A stretch of DNA of 64,000 nt from Eledone cirrhosa. Lineage: Eukaryota; Mollusca; Cephalopoda; Octopoda; Eledonidae. Shown here piece by piece: positions 12,404-21,184 of this stretch. The notes under the pieces were generated by a model that saw only the letters and a list, made by a program, of their open reading frames with translations, had not been told where the DNA came from and searched no databases. Both the position numbers and the translations under genes were made by a program. Location of the stretch: positions 34,386,269-34,450,268 of the forward strand of contig OZ024748.1 of assembly GCA_964016885.1 (NCBI GenBank), given 5' to 3'. Numbering within the stretch: position 1 is the first letter of the stretch; the number at the start of each line of letters is the position of its first letter.

Positions 12404-13310
12404 TTAATTATAAATTGTGATGTTTCTATTCCATTCATGTTTTCTATTTAATTTTGGTTGGAGTTCATTTATGTTTATTGCCTCTGTGATTTCTCTAAAC
12501 ATTGCGTCTTTTCTGTGTGTAGATTCTATTTTTATCTCTATGTTCTCTAATTTGTCCTTATGTTCTATTTTAGCTTGTTGGTGGAGTATTGATGAGTCTT
12601 TTCTATCTTGGAATTCTCGCCAGTCTTCATTTAATCGTTCTCCTATGCTACGAGCTGTCACACCTATGTACATTATGTTCTTATTTTTACATTGTCCCTC
12701 ACTACATCTTATGCTATATACTATGTTTCTAGTTTTACATTTAATATGGGGTCTTAGCTTACAGATTATGCATTTCCTGTCTATGCAGGAGGTCTTTGAA
12801 AAGGGTATGTATTACTAATTAGTGTTTTTATGGAGGTACCTGGTCTTTCCACTATCTTAATATTTCGTGTAAGTTTATCTAGGGCCCGTCTAAATTTGTA
12901 AGCTAGTTCACCTCTAGGGGTTGTATTGATGAACATTACACTCTGGTATTTATTGCTATCATACCATGAGTTTATTTTATTAACCTTATTCCTAGTTCTT
13001 TCTATTATATTCCAAAATTTGCTCCTATACAAGGGGCAGGTCCCATTTGTATCATTATTTACCATATTTTCCCATTTGGTTCTAGCTCCTCTATTTTATC
13101 TCTCTGATTGTAGCCAGAGAATTGCATATGGTGGATGAAGTATTGTATGTGCCTCTCTAATTCTTTGGGGTTACACACGCGGGACGCGTTCCTCATCACC
13201 CTTACTAAATCCGCAATCAGTATGTTGATTTTGGTGTGATCCGAAACGGCTGAGTTTCGGTGGATCAGGTATTTGGAAGTCATGGGTTTGGCATAATGGG
13301 AATGGAGGAT
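12404..13310 (-). pseudogene. Penelope-like element polyprotein remnant: RT C-terminal region and GIY-YIG endonuclease
   Basis: Three frames on the minus strand make up one broken protein. Positions 13,310-13,075 give KPMTSKYLIHRNSAVSDHTK onward, the thumb-side region after reverse transcriptase in GIY-YIG retroelements. Positions 13,065-12,800 give the linker with MFINTTPRGELA and KIVERPGTSIKTLI. Positions 12,800-12,404 carry a cysteine cluster (KCIICK ... IKCKTRN ... IRC) and then the GIY-YIG nuclease, with MYIGVTARSIGERLNE and the late LNRKHEWN motif. One-base frameshifts lie near 13,075 and 12,803, and no initiator or RT catalytic motif remains, so it is dead. In Penelope-like elements this nuclease is thought to nick the target for integration. 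The family call is strong for RT plus GIY-YIG architecture; the clade is not determined. Confidence 0.85.
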
Positions 13311-13325
13311 TTGTTGTTTTTTTGT

Positions 13326-13391
13326 TGTTTTTTGTTATCAATATTTTATAACCAGAGCTCTGGTTAGAAACCATTAATAACAAAAAAAAAA
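13326..13391. repeat. Imperfect hairpin with 18-bp perfect palindrome
   Basis: TAACCAGAGCTCTGGTTA (13,349-13,366) is a perfect palindrome. Outside it, TTTTTTGTTAT on the left mirrors ATAACAAAAAA on the right. It lies exactly between the truncated 5' side of PLE-1 and the head of a SINE. I do not know its origin. Confidence 0.6.
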
Positions 13392-13392
13392 A

Positions 13393-13554
13393 GGGCGGTG
13401 GATTGGCAGTATCGGTAGAGCATAGTTTCGCCCCTTTACGATCTGAGTTAAAATCCCGCCGAGGTTGACTTTGCCTTTCATCCTTACGTGGTCGATAAAA
13501 TAAAGTACCAGTAATGCACTGGATAATTGCTGGCCTTGTGCCTAAAGTAGAAAC

Positions 13555-13557
<3 letters not shown>
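13393..13557 (+). mobile_element. Cephalopod-type tRNA-derived SINE, copy 1
   Basis: The head GGCGGTGGATTGGCAG continues with TATCGGTAGAGCAT, a box-A-like sequence. A degenerate box B, GAGTTAAAATCCC, follows about 45 bp later. The body then reads GAGGTTGACTTTGCCTTTCA and GGTCGATAAAATAAAGTACC, and the 3' tail ends GGCCTTGTGCCTAAAGTAG and AACAATTAT. The tail runs directly into (AT)n at 13,558-13,593. The 70-bp tail is shared almost base for base with the inserted SINE at 20,925-21,075, so both belong to one subfamily. Box B has lost its expected GGTTC start. Confidence 0.85.

Positions 13558-13593
<36 letters not shown>
13558..13593. repeat. (AT)n tail of SINE copy 1
   Basis: An uninterrupted AT run continuous with the SINE 3' end. 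It may have grown from the element's own A/T-rich tail. Confidence 0.9.
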
Positions 13594-14612
<1,019 letters not shown>

Positions 14613-15146
14613 TCACGGAGGTTTGAATCTTATGAATTTAGTGGCTATTCTATGTCTGCAGAAGATAGATCTTTCTAGCTTATTGTTAAGTAGTCTTTTT
14701 ACATTTTTAAGGATATACAATAGCTCAAGATCACATAGCCCGCAGTGGGACATCCCTGTACTATAGGTTTTAGCAGCCGACAACTTCGACCAGTTGATAC
14801 TGTAGTTAGTGTTACTGTCCTTCAATTCCCATATTTTTTTGGCGAGGGTTGTGGAACCCATAAGTGCACGGTTTTTCATTGAGTGTCTGTGCACATACCA
14901 TCTTTTTTTAAAAGAACCCGCGGTGGATCCTATGTAATTCCAGGTGGAGTTACCCGAGATGACCGTGCACATGTACACCAGGTTCGAATCGAGACATCTG
15001 TTCGCCAATGGGCACCTATCTGGGAGGTGACAGTTACAGTTTGAGGCGCTATTTTGTGCAACTTTTACATTCCTGTTTAGTACTCTGTTATAAGTGAGTT
15101 GTGATATACGCCCAATGGGGTTTTGCTGCTGCGCGTTTGTATGCGC
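14613..15146 (-). pseudogene. GIY-YIG endonuclease C-terminal fragment of a second retroelement (PLE-2)
   Basis: On the minus strand an uninterrupted frame encodes a cysteine cluster (NCNCHLPDRCPLANRC), then the GIY-YIG core (VYMCTV ... WNYIGSTAGSFKKRW), then KKIWELKD, a second cysteine pair (HCGLCDLELLYIL), and the late motif LNNKLER.IFCRHR. This order is that of the C-terminal nuclease of GIY-YIG retroelements (Penelope-like or a close relative). It is clearly a different family from PLE-1, which lacks the CRH motif. The frame stays open up to about 15,176, but everything above 15,146 belongs to the fold-back, so the apparent start codon is not real. Reverse transcriptase is absent. The nuclease itself has no stop or frameshift, so it is younger or better preserved than PLE-1. 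Confidence 0.82.
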
Positions 15147-15217
15147 TTGTATGCGCATACAAACGCGCAGCAGCAAAACCCCATTGGGCGTATATCACAA
15201 CCCACTTATAACAGAGT
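15082..15217. repeat. Near-perfect inverted repeat (65-bp arms, 6-bp spacer)
   Basis: Arms 15,082-15,146 and 15,153-15,217 are reverse complements with one mismatch (the G of AAGTGAGTTG against AAGTGGGTTG), separated by TTGTAT. The left arm is the truncated 5' side of PLE-2. The right arm is an inverted copy of the same bases, joined directly at 15,218 to the LINE fragment. Near-perfect pairing means a recent event or one kept identical by exchange. Confidence 0.95.
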
Positions 15218-15880
15218 TATAGCACGAAATACCTGATTCACAAAAGAAATAGGGATGCAGGCAAGACACCTAGATGTGATAACACGTGCAGACTCTGCAG
15301 AACTAACATCGAGGATATCACCCATGTCATAAGCAGCTATCCAAAGATGTCATCGCGGTACTATCTACCTATGATGCATGATGTAGTGGCCAAAACACTA
15401 TACAATGCAGTGCGTAAAAAGGATAGCCCCGATAATAAACACATTAAAAGCTACAGCAATGTGGTAGACATCCATGTACATAATATGAAAGAGTACTGGT
15501 GGAATGTTCCAGTAAAATCCCCAATAAAATGCAGGCATAACAGACCAGATATTATGATATGGGACAGGGAGAAGAAAACATGCACAGTAGTGGAAATTAG
15601 CTGCCCAGCAGATGCCAATATAATATCAAAGATTAGTGAAAAGGAGAATATTTATGCAGAACTGATGAGAAATCTGCAGATACTCCACCCTGATTACACC
15701 TTCAGATTTATGCCTGTGATTATTGGGACACTGGGATATGTTAGTAACAGCCTCAATAGAGATCTTGAGAAGCTAGGCTTCACAGGAACAGAAAGGACAC
15801 AACTAGTTAGGAAATTACAAGTACAATCCATTAATGGAACAGTAAAAATATGTAAAACATTCCACACATTTTGCATCTAA
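15218..15880 (+). pseudogene. RLE-LINE copy A: zinc knuckle and restriction-like endonuclease C-terminus
   Basis: The frame is open from about 15,212 (after TAA at 15,209-15,211) to the stop near 15,880. It encodes a knuckle, CRLC ... THVISSYP, in which the last cysteine is replaced by tyrosine. A nuclease-like domain follows, with KCRHNRPDIMIWD, VVEISCPADANI and the conserved FMPVIIGTLGYV block. A C-C-H-C knuckle followed by a PD...E nuclease is the C-terminus of RLE-type (R2/R4/NeSL-like) non-LTR retrotransposons, where the nuclease cuts the target DNA. No reverse transcriptase is present; the copy starts abruptly at the fold-back. It is nearly identical to 18,722-19,375 of copy B, but keeps the AGAA tetranucleotide that B lost. 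The family level is firm, the clade uncertain. Confidence 0.85.
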
Positions 15881-16265
15881 TAACTGCATATACACATGTA
15901 CAGCAAGAAAGCATATACACATGCACACATACAACTCAAAACATCCACATCCACACACACAATAACATCCATATCTACACATGCATACATACATATCTAC
16001 CTAGTTGATGTTGTGTAAATTCCAATGAGAGAGTCTTGTGTCTATGTTAGAAACCGACTCTCTCTCTAGTGGGAAAAAGTTTGTGAAATTATAAAACAGA
16101 ACATACATACATACATACATACATACATACATACATACATACATACATACATACATACATACATACATACATACGTACATACGTACGTACGTACTTGCAT
16201 ACATACATACATGGTGGCTGCCAACTCGTTTTCGAGTACGGCCACTACTTTATATCCATGTAGGA
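15881..16265 (+). mobile_element. 3' untranslated region and tail of RLE-LINE copy A
   Basis: Positions 15,881-16,265 match 19,376-19,780 of copy B throughout. They share ACATGTACAG, then CTAGTTGATGTT, then GAGAGAGTCTTGTGTCTATG, an (ACAT)n microsatellite, and the closing GCCAACTCGTTTTCGAGTAC ... ATCCATGTAGGAGA. Similarity ends at about 16,265, which I take as the element's 3' boundary. Alternatively, the last 55 bp are a separate repeat present beside both copies. Confidence 0.7.
16101..16212. repeat. (ACAT)n microsatellite inside LINE copy A 3' region
   Basis: A tetranucleotide run with a few ACGT variants near its right end. The same repeat occurs at the same place in copy B. Confidence 0.95.
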
Positions 16266-16664
16266 GAACCCCTACCGATGCGCTGAACGAGTGTGACCCC
16301 CCAGTCGAGCCAGCGACTTGAAAACTCTGGTACAAACACTACACTTGTGACAATTATTGACACATAGTGCTGGGCCCATGGTACCATGTGACGACAAGTC
16401 CAGAGAGATCTCCAGATATAAAGCAATGCCTGTGCCGTGAAGCTTTTATAGTGAGCAAAGGCACTGCACAAAGCCAGTCCCACTCTCTTAACCAAGATGA
16501 TATTTACCAAAAAGAAGTCAACATCATTGGATACCATCGGGGTTGCAGGTGTTATATCAGAGTTTTCCTTCTCCTAGAATTCTGCCTTCACAAAGGCTAA
16601 GAGGTCACGATCAGTCGCATATTTTGGTGTGGGAGACTATTTGATACCATCAGGGTTGCAGGTG
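16266..16664. other. Unassigned repeat-like sequence with a 24-bp direct repeat
   Basis: This segment lies between LINE copies A and B. GATACCATC(G/A)GGGTTGCAGG occurs at about 16,530 and again at about 16,643. On the minus strand an open frame of about 95 codons ends near 16,250 but shows no known domain. Its minus-strand end runs into the sequence that closes the LINE 3' region, so it may be an additional interspersed repeat. Confidence 0.4.
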
Positions 16665-16724
16665 TACATACATACATACATACATACATACATACATACA
16701 TACATACATACATACATACATACA
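16665..16724. repeat. (ACAT)n microsatellite at the 5' border of LINE copy B
   Basis: About 15 uninterrupted units end immediately before the first recognisable coding sequence of copy B. The element may have inserted into, or been primed at, such a repeat. Confidence 0.93.
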
Positions 16725-19375
16725 GAGTGCTGACCTACGAAAAAACATAGGATATGTGACAATGCTCCTTACATGCAAACAAACACAAAAAAACCTCACT
16801 CCTCACCAACAAATAGTGAAAAATAAAATAGAGACGATGTTTGGTAACAGTAGAACCAGAACTCTCCAATATAAGCTGATCACCCTCAAACAAGAATTGA
16901 GAGCTGTTAGCGAAAATCGCCGATACCTGAAGAAGGTAGATGAGAGAAAAGTGCTTAATAAAAGATTCAGACGAAACCAAACATCAGTCTATAGAGATAT
17001 GAAGGGCAAAATAATAAGTGCCACTGAGGCCCCATCCCAGAAAGACATAGATTCCTTTTGGAGAAAAATATGGGGTGAAAAGAAGAATTTCAACTAAGAT
17101 GCAGTGTGGCTAAGGGAAAAACATACAAAATAAGTGAGGGTACCATTGAGACTGTGATAGGAAAACTCCAAGATAAGAAAACACCAGGAAGAGACATGAT
17201 TGTCGGCTACCGGAACAAAAAACTAATATTCTATCGGAGGTATCTTACTGACCTCTACCAACAAGTTCTTAAGGGAGATACACTTATACCAGAATGGTTG
17301 ACATTAGCACAAACGTTACTGGTCCCCAAGAACAAAGACACCCACTTGGCAAAAAACTACCGACCCATTGCATGACAGAACCTGATGTATAAGATGTATA
17401 CAGCCTGCCTCAACCTATTCCTCCAAGATCACTGTGAAAATAATAACATCATCACAGATGAACAAGCAGCTGGAAAGAAAGAGGTTTGGGGATGTGCTCA
17501 ATAACTCCTAATCAACAAAACTGCGATGTCGGAGGTGCGAGAACTTAGGAGGAATATGACTACAGTCTGGCTGGACTACAGGAAAGCTTTCGATTCTGTT
17601 CCCCACTCTTGGATAATAGAGGTCCTCCAACTTGCTAAAGTCTCAGACCTTATTGTCTTATTGTCAGAGCCATAGAGAGGCTGTCTTCTTCTTGGGCTAC
17701 TATCCTAAGGTTAAAGACAGAGAGGGACGACTCTATTTTCACTGATAAAATAAAATATTGCAGGGGTATATTTCAGGGGGACAGTCTCTCTGTGATATTA
17801 TTCATCTTGTCATTAAACCCCTTGTCCTTTCTGCTCAAGAAATGTGAGGGATACATCATTGGCTCACAGGAGGACAGCAATACGAACCTAACCCATAATT
17901 TCTTTGTGGACGATCTGAAACTATACCATGAACATGAATGGGATGAAGAAAAATCTTGACCTGGTTACAACGTTCTCAAAGGATATAGGAATGGAGTTTG
18001 GCCAAGATAAATGCTCATACATGACTGTAAAGCGGGGAAAAACAACAACCCAATCTAGCAACATTGTGATCAATGGCCTAACTATTTCACCGATATCTGA
18101 TGAGGACTGCTACAGATACCTTGGAATGGATGAGAACATATCCTATAATGGTATCTATAATAAAGAACGCGTAACCAGGGAATACTACACCCGATTAAGA
18201 AAGATCTGGTCATCGGAACTCTCTGCGCAAAACAAAACAGTGGCTCACAATGTGTTTGCTGTGCCTGTCCTAACACCAACGTTTGGAATACTCAATTGGA
18301 CGATAGACGAAATCCGAGCAGTTGATGTTGGAACTCGAAAAATACTGAACAACACCGGAAACTTCCACATCAACAGTGACATAGACCGCCTTTACTTGAA
18401 ACATAAGCAGGGAGGCATAGGCCTAACATCAGTCCAGACAACATTTGAATGTCGCATCATATCTCTCTGACAACATCTACGAACCTCGAAGCGTAGGGGC
18501 CCGTTTCTCAGCAAATCTATCTGCATGAAACAGATAAGATCATGAGAGTTGGGAAGGAACTCCTTGAGAGATATTCCCTGTGTGATAATCAAAAACTCAC
18601 ACCCAGGGATGTCGCTCAGCAGTATCGCAGTGAATCAATGGATGAAAAACTGCATGACTATCAGCAAAAAATCATGCATGGATATGTTGCCAGCTTTTGT
18701 AATCCAAGAACAGGAGACTAACACGAAATACCTGATTCACAAAATAGGGATGCAGGCAAGACACCTAGATGTGATAACAAGTGCAGACTCTGCAGAACTA
18801 ACATCGAGGATATCACCCATGTCATCAGCAGCTGTCCAAAGATGTCATCGCGGTACTATCTACCTATGAGGCATGATGTAGTGGCCAAAACACTGTACAA
18901 TGCAGTTCGTAAAAAAGATAGCCCTGATAATAAACACATTAAAAGCTACAACAATGTGGAAGACATCCATGTACATAATATGAAAGAGTACTGGTGGAAT
19001 GTTACAGTAAATACCCCAATAAAATGCAGGCATAACAGACCAGATAGTATGTTATGGGACAGGGAGAAGAAAACATGCACAGTAGTGGAAATTAGCTGCC
19101 CAGCAGATGCCAATATAATATCAAAGATTAGTGAAAAGGAGAATATTTATGCAGAACTGATGAGAAATCTGCAGATACTCCACCTTGATTACACCTTCAG
19201 ATTTATGCCTGTGATTATTGGGGCACTTGGGTATGTTAGTAACTGCCCCAATACAAATCTTGAGAAGCTAGGCTTCACAGGAACAGAAAGGACACAACTA
19301 GTTAGGAAATTACAAGTACAATCCATTAATGGAACAGTAAAAATATGTAAAACATTCCACACATTTTGCATCTAA
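16725..19375 (+). pseudogene. RLE-LINE copy B: broken reverse transcriptase, zinc knuckle and endonuclease
   Basis: This is the longest retroelement remnant in the window. In order: an N-terminal basic region ending DSFWRKIWG (to 17,097); early RT sequence with TPGRDMI and PKNKDTHLAKNYRPIA (17,106-17,375); WLDYRKAFDSVPHSW (17,568-17,612); FQGDSLS (17,771 on); the catalytic FFVDDLKLY (17,900-17,920); the thumb region with IGMEFGQDKCSYM, KIWSSELSAQNK and VPVLTPTFGILNW (17,928-18,470); then knuckle CRLC ... HVISSCP and nuclease RHNRPDSMLWD ... VVEISCPADANI (to 19,375). Breaks: in-frame stops at 17,095-17,097, 17,373-17,375 and 17,502-17,504; frameshifts near 17,120, 17,660-17,690, 17,920-17,930, the 18,470-18,720 stretch, and a 4-bp deletion near 18,741. 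The FVDD residues and all four knuckle residues survive, but the element cannot make one protein. Confidence 0.88.
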
Positions 19376-19677
19376 TAACTGCATATACACATGTACAGAT
19401 ACAAAGCATATACACATGCACACATACAACTCAAAACATACACATCCACACATACAATAACATCCATATCTACACATGCATGCATACATACATATCTACC
19501 TAGTTGATGTTACGTAAATTCCAATGAGAGAGTCTTGTGTCTATGTTTGAAACCGACTCTCTCTCTATTGGTAAAACTTTGTGAAATTATAAAACCAGAA
19601 GAACATACATACATACAAACATCCATACATAGATACAAACATTCATACATACATATATGCATACATACATACATACA

Positions 19678-19711
<34 letters not shown>

Positions 19712-19780
19712 CATACATACATGGTGGTGGCTGCCAACTCGTTTTCGAGTACGGCCACTACTTTATATCCATGTAGGAGA
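19376..19780 (+). mobile_element. 3' untranslated region and tail of RLE-LINE copy B
   Basis: Collinear with 15,881-16,265, including a degenerate (ACAT/ACAA)n tract at 19,601-19,721 and the closing GCCAACTCGTTTTCGAGTAC block. After GTAGGAGA (about 19,780) the two copies diverge completely. This sets a common 3' end for the family. Confidence 0.72.
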
Positions 19781-19813
19781 TACTGGTGCGATATAAAAAC
19801 ATACAGATATATA

Positions 19814-19815
<2 letters not shown>

Positions 19816-19858
<43 letters not shown>
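19816..19858. repeat. (GA)n microsatellite
   Basis: An uninterrupted run of about 21 GA units, 35 bp past the LINE 3' end. Confidence 0.95.
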
Positions 19859-19860
<2 letters not shown>

Positions 19861-20391
19861 GTAGGGGAAAGTTTTCAGTTTCCATCGGTAAGTCTAACTG
19901 TAATGGAGTTGATATAACCTTCCAGAAATTGCCTTTAGATTGTCTGTAGAATTGTTTCCCCAACGATGTTGGCACCAATCTTCCACTTCAAGCGCCAAAT
20001 TGCTGTTACTTTACAATATGGAGATATGAAGAAATGGCTTTATTTCAATGTAGGAATGGGACTTTAACCTTTACTGCTTAATTTGATTCAAGTTGAACGG
20101 TGATATGTATGAATATGTATTTGTGTGGGGGCGTGTAAGTGTGTGTGTGTGTGCTATATGGACATGACTAGAACTGTTTTAAAGTCTTGATGGATTCAAA
20201 AGATTGAAACATTTCTAGTTCCGTAGAAGTGATTTCTACATGAAATAAATATGCACCTTCTCTACTAATGTATTGAGTACCACATTTAAACATGATACTC
20301 AATACAAGAAGTCCATTATATTTAAACTGACAAGATGGTCAGAAATCACGTCTTTTGTTACGGATTCTACTCAATCAGAACTGACCTACGG
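19859..20391. other. No gene recognised
   Basis: Single-copy-looking sequence with a short GT run near 20,140-20,155. A donor-like CGGTAAGT lies near 19,884, but there is no open frame worth pairing with it. Confidence 0.45.
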
Positions 20392-20545
20392 CTAATCAAC
20401 AACAACATTAGCAGCAGCAATAACAATAACAAATTCTACTACAGCAGTAATAATAAGAACAACAGGAATAACAACGATAACAACAAAAACAACAGTAACA
20501 ACTGCAGCAACAGCAACAACAATTGTAACAACAACAACAACAACA

Positions 20546-20588
<43 letters not shown>

Positions 20589-20590
20589 TC
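20392..20590. repeat. Imperfect (AAC/AAT/AGC)n and (ACT)n trinucleotide array
   Basis: AAC, AAT and AGC triplets (20,392-20,544) lead into about 14 uninterrupted ACT units (20,545-20,587). Asn/Ser/Tyr (plus) and poly-Val (minus) open frames follow from the composition and are not genes. Confidence 0.92.
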
Positions 20591-20666
20591 ACCGCAACAA
20601 CAACTGTAGTTTCAAATGGTTGTACTCGACAGTAGTCTCATATCATTAAATACCCGTAGTTAATCC

Positions 20667-20740
20667 TGATCAAATAAAGTCTACAAATACCGCAAGGCAT
20701 TTCGTCCAATACTAACAACTCAACCAATCCCCACCCCATT
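20667..20740 (-). mobile_element. SINE head fragment (minus strand)
   Basis: AAATACCGCAAGGCATTTCG, then CCAATACTAACAACTC and AACCAATCCCCACC, match the reverse complement of the 5' half of the cephalopod-type SINE in degenerate form. The 3' half is lost. It directly borders the next SINE. Confidence 0.55.
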
Positions 20741-20748
20741 TGATTGAT

Positions 20749-20877
20749 ATTTTATTTTATCGACCTTCTGAAGCGACGAAAGACATATCAGACCTCGGCA
20801 GGATTTGAACTGAGAGCAGAGACTACAAGAACAAATGCCATCATACATATTGTCAAACGCTCTACCAATTCCTCCAA
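20749..20877 (-). mobile_element. tRNA-derived SINE with recognisable boxes A and B (minus strand)
   Basis: The tail TATTTTATTTTATCGACC (20,750 on) is followed by ACCTCGGCAGGATTTGAACTG. There, GGATTTGAACT (20,801-20,811) is the reverse complement of a near-consensus box B. GCTCTACCAATTCCTCCA (20,859-20,876) corresponds to the box-A head. Length (about 130 bp) and spacing fit a tRNA-derived promoter module transcribed by RNA polymerase III. It is the best-preserved promoter among the SINEs here. Confidence 0.8.
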
Positions 20878-20892
20878 CCCACTTTTCTGACT

Positions 20893-21150
20893 GGTACGTT
20901 ATTTTATCGACCCCCAGAAATAATTGTTTCTACTTTAGGCACAAGGCCAGCAATTACCCAGTGCATTACTGGTACTTTATTTTATCGACCCCGTAAGGAT
21001 AAAAGGCAAAGTCAACCTCGGCGGAATTTGAAATCAGATCGTAAAGGGACGTAACTATGCTGGAAAGCATGGCGTCCCCCAGAAATAATGAAAGACAAAG
21101 TGGAACTTGGTAAGATTTGAACTCAGAGTCTGAATTGTCAGAACAAATAC
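20893..21150 (-). mobile_element. Older SINE split by a younger SINE insertion (minus strand)
   Basis: The 3' end ACGTTATTTTATCGACCCCC (20,896 on) lies left of the insertion. Right of it come GAAAGACAAAGTGGAACTTG and GTAAGATTTGAACTCAGA (to about 21,125), which contains the box-B complement. Together the two parts are one SINE interrupted at the CCCCCAGAAATAAT site. Its head fades into AT-rich sequence by about 21,150. Confidence 0.75.
20925..21075 (-). mobile_element. Inserted SINE, copy 2 of the 13,393 subfamily, with 14-bp target duplication
   Basis: On the minus strand the body GAGGTTGACTTTGCC leads to the tail that ends GGCCTTGTGCCTAAAGTAG and AAACA, the same tail as copy 1 at 13,393-13,557. 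CCCCCAGAAATAAT flanks both sides (20,911-20,924 and 21,076-21,089), a perfect 14-bp target-site duplication of the kind made by LINE machinery. The 5' head past GCATAGTTACG differs from copy 1, so the head is truncated or rearranged. Insertion is more recent than its SINE host. Confidence 0.88.
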
Positions 21151-21184
21151 GTGTATCGTGTATTTCATATTGTTTCGTGCAATA

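Larger units (their letters stand above)
11985..13310 (-). mobile_element. 5'-truncated Penelope-like retroelement (PLE-1)
   Basis: Reading the minus strand from about 13,310 to 11,985, there is the C-terminal part of a retroelement polyprotein, then a GIY-YIG endonuclease domain, then a roughly 400-bp non-coding 3' region with a hammerhead ribozyme motif. The polymerase core is missing, so the copy is 5'-truncated as is usual for reverse-transcribed insertions. The 3' limit is placed just after the (AT)n tract, where AT-rich low-complexity sequence begins, and is uncertain by tens of bases. No target-site duplication was found. Confidence 0.75.

Noticed and set aside
15121..15180. Start codon of the PLE-2 frame near 15,176
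   Set aside because: This ATG lies in the inverted right arm of the fold-back, so it is not the native start of the nuclease protein.
16250..16537. 95-codon minus-strand open frame
   Set aside because: No domain is recognised, it overlaps the closing block of the LINE 3' region, and repeat-associated sequence explains it.
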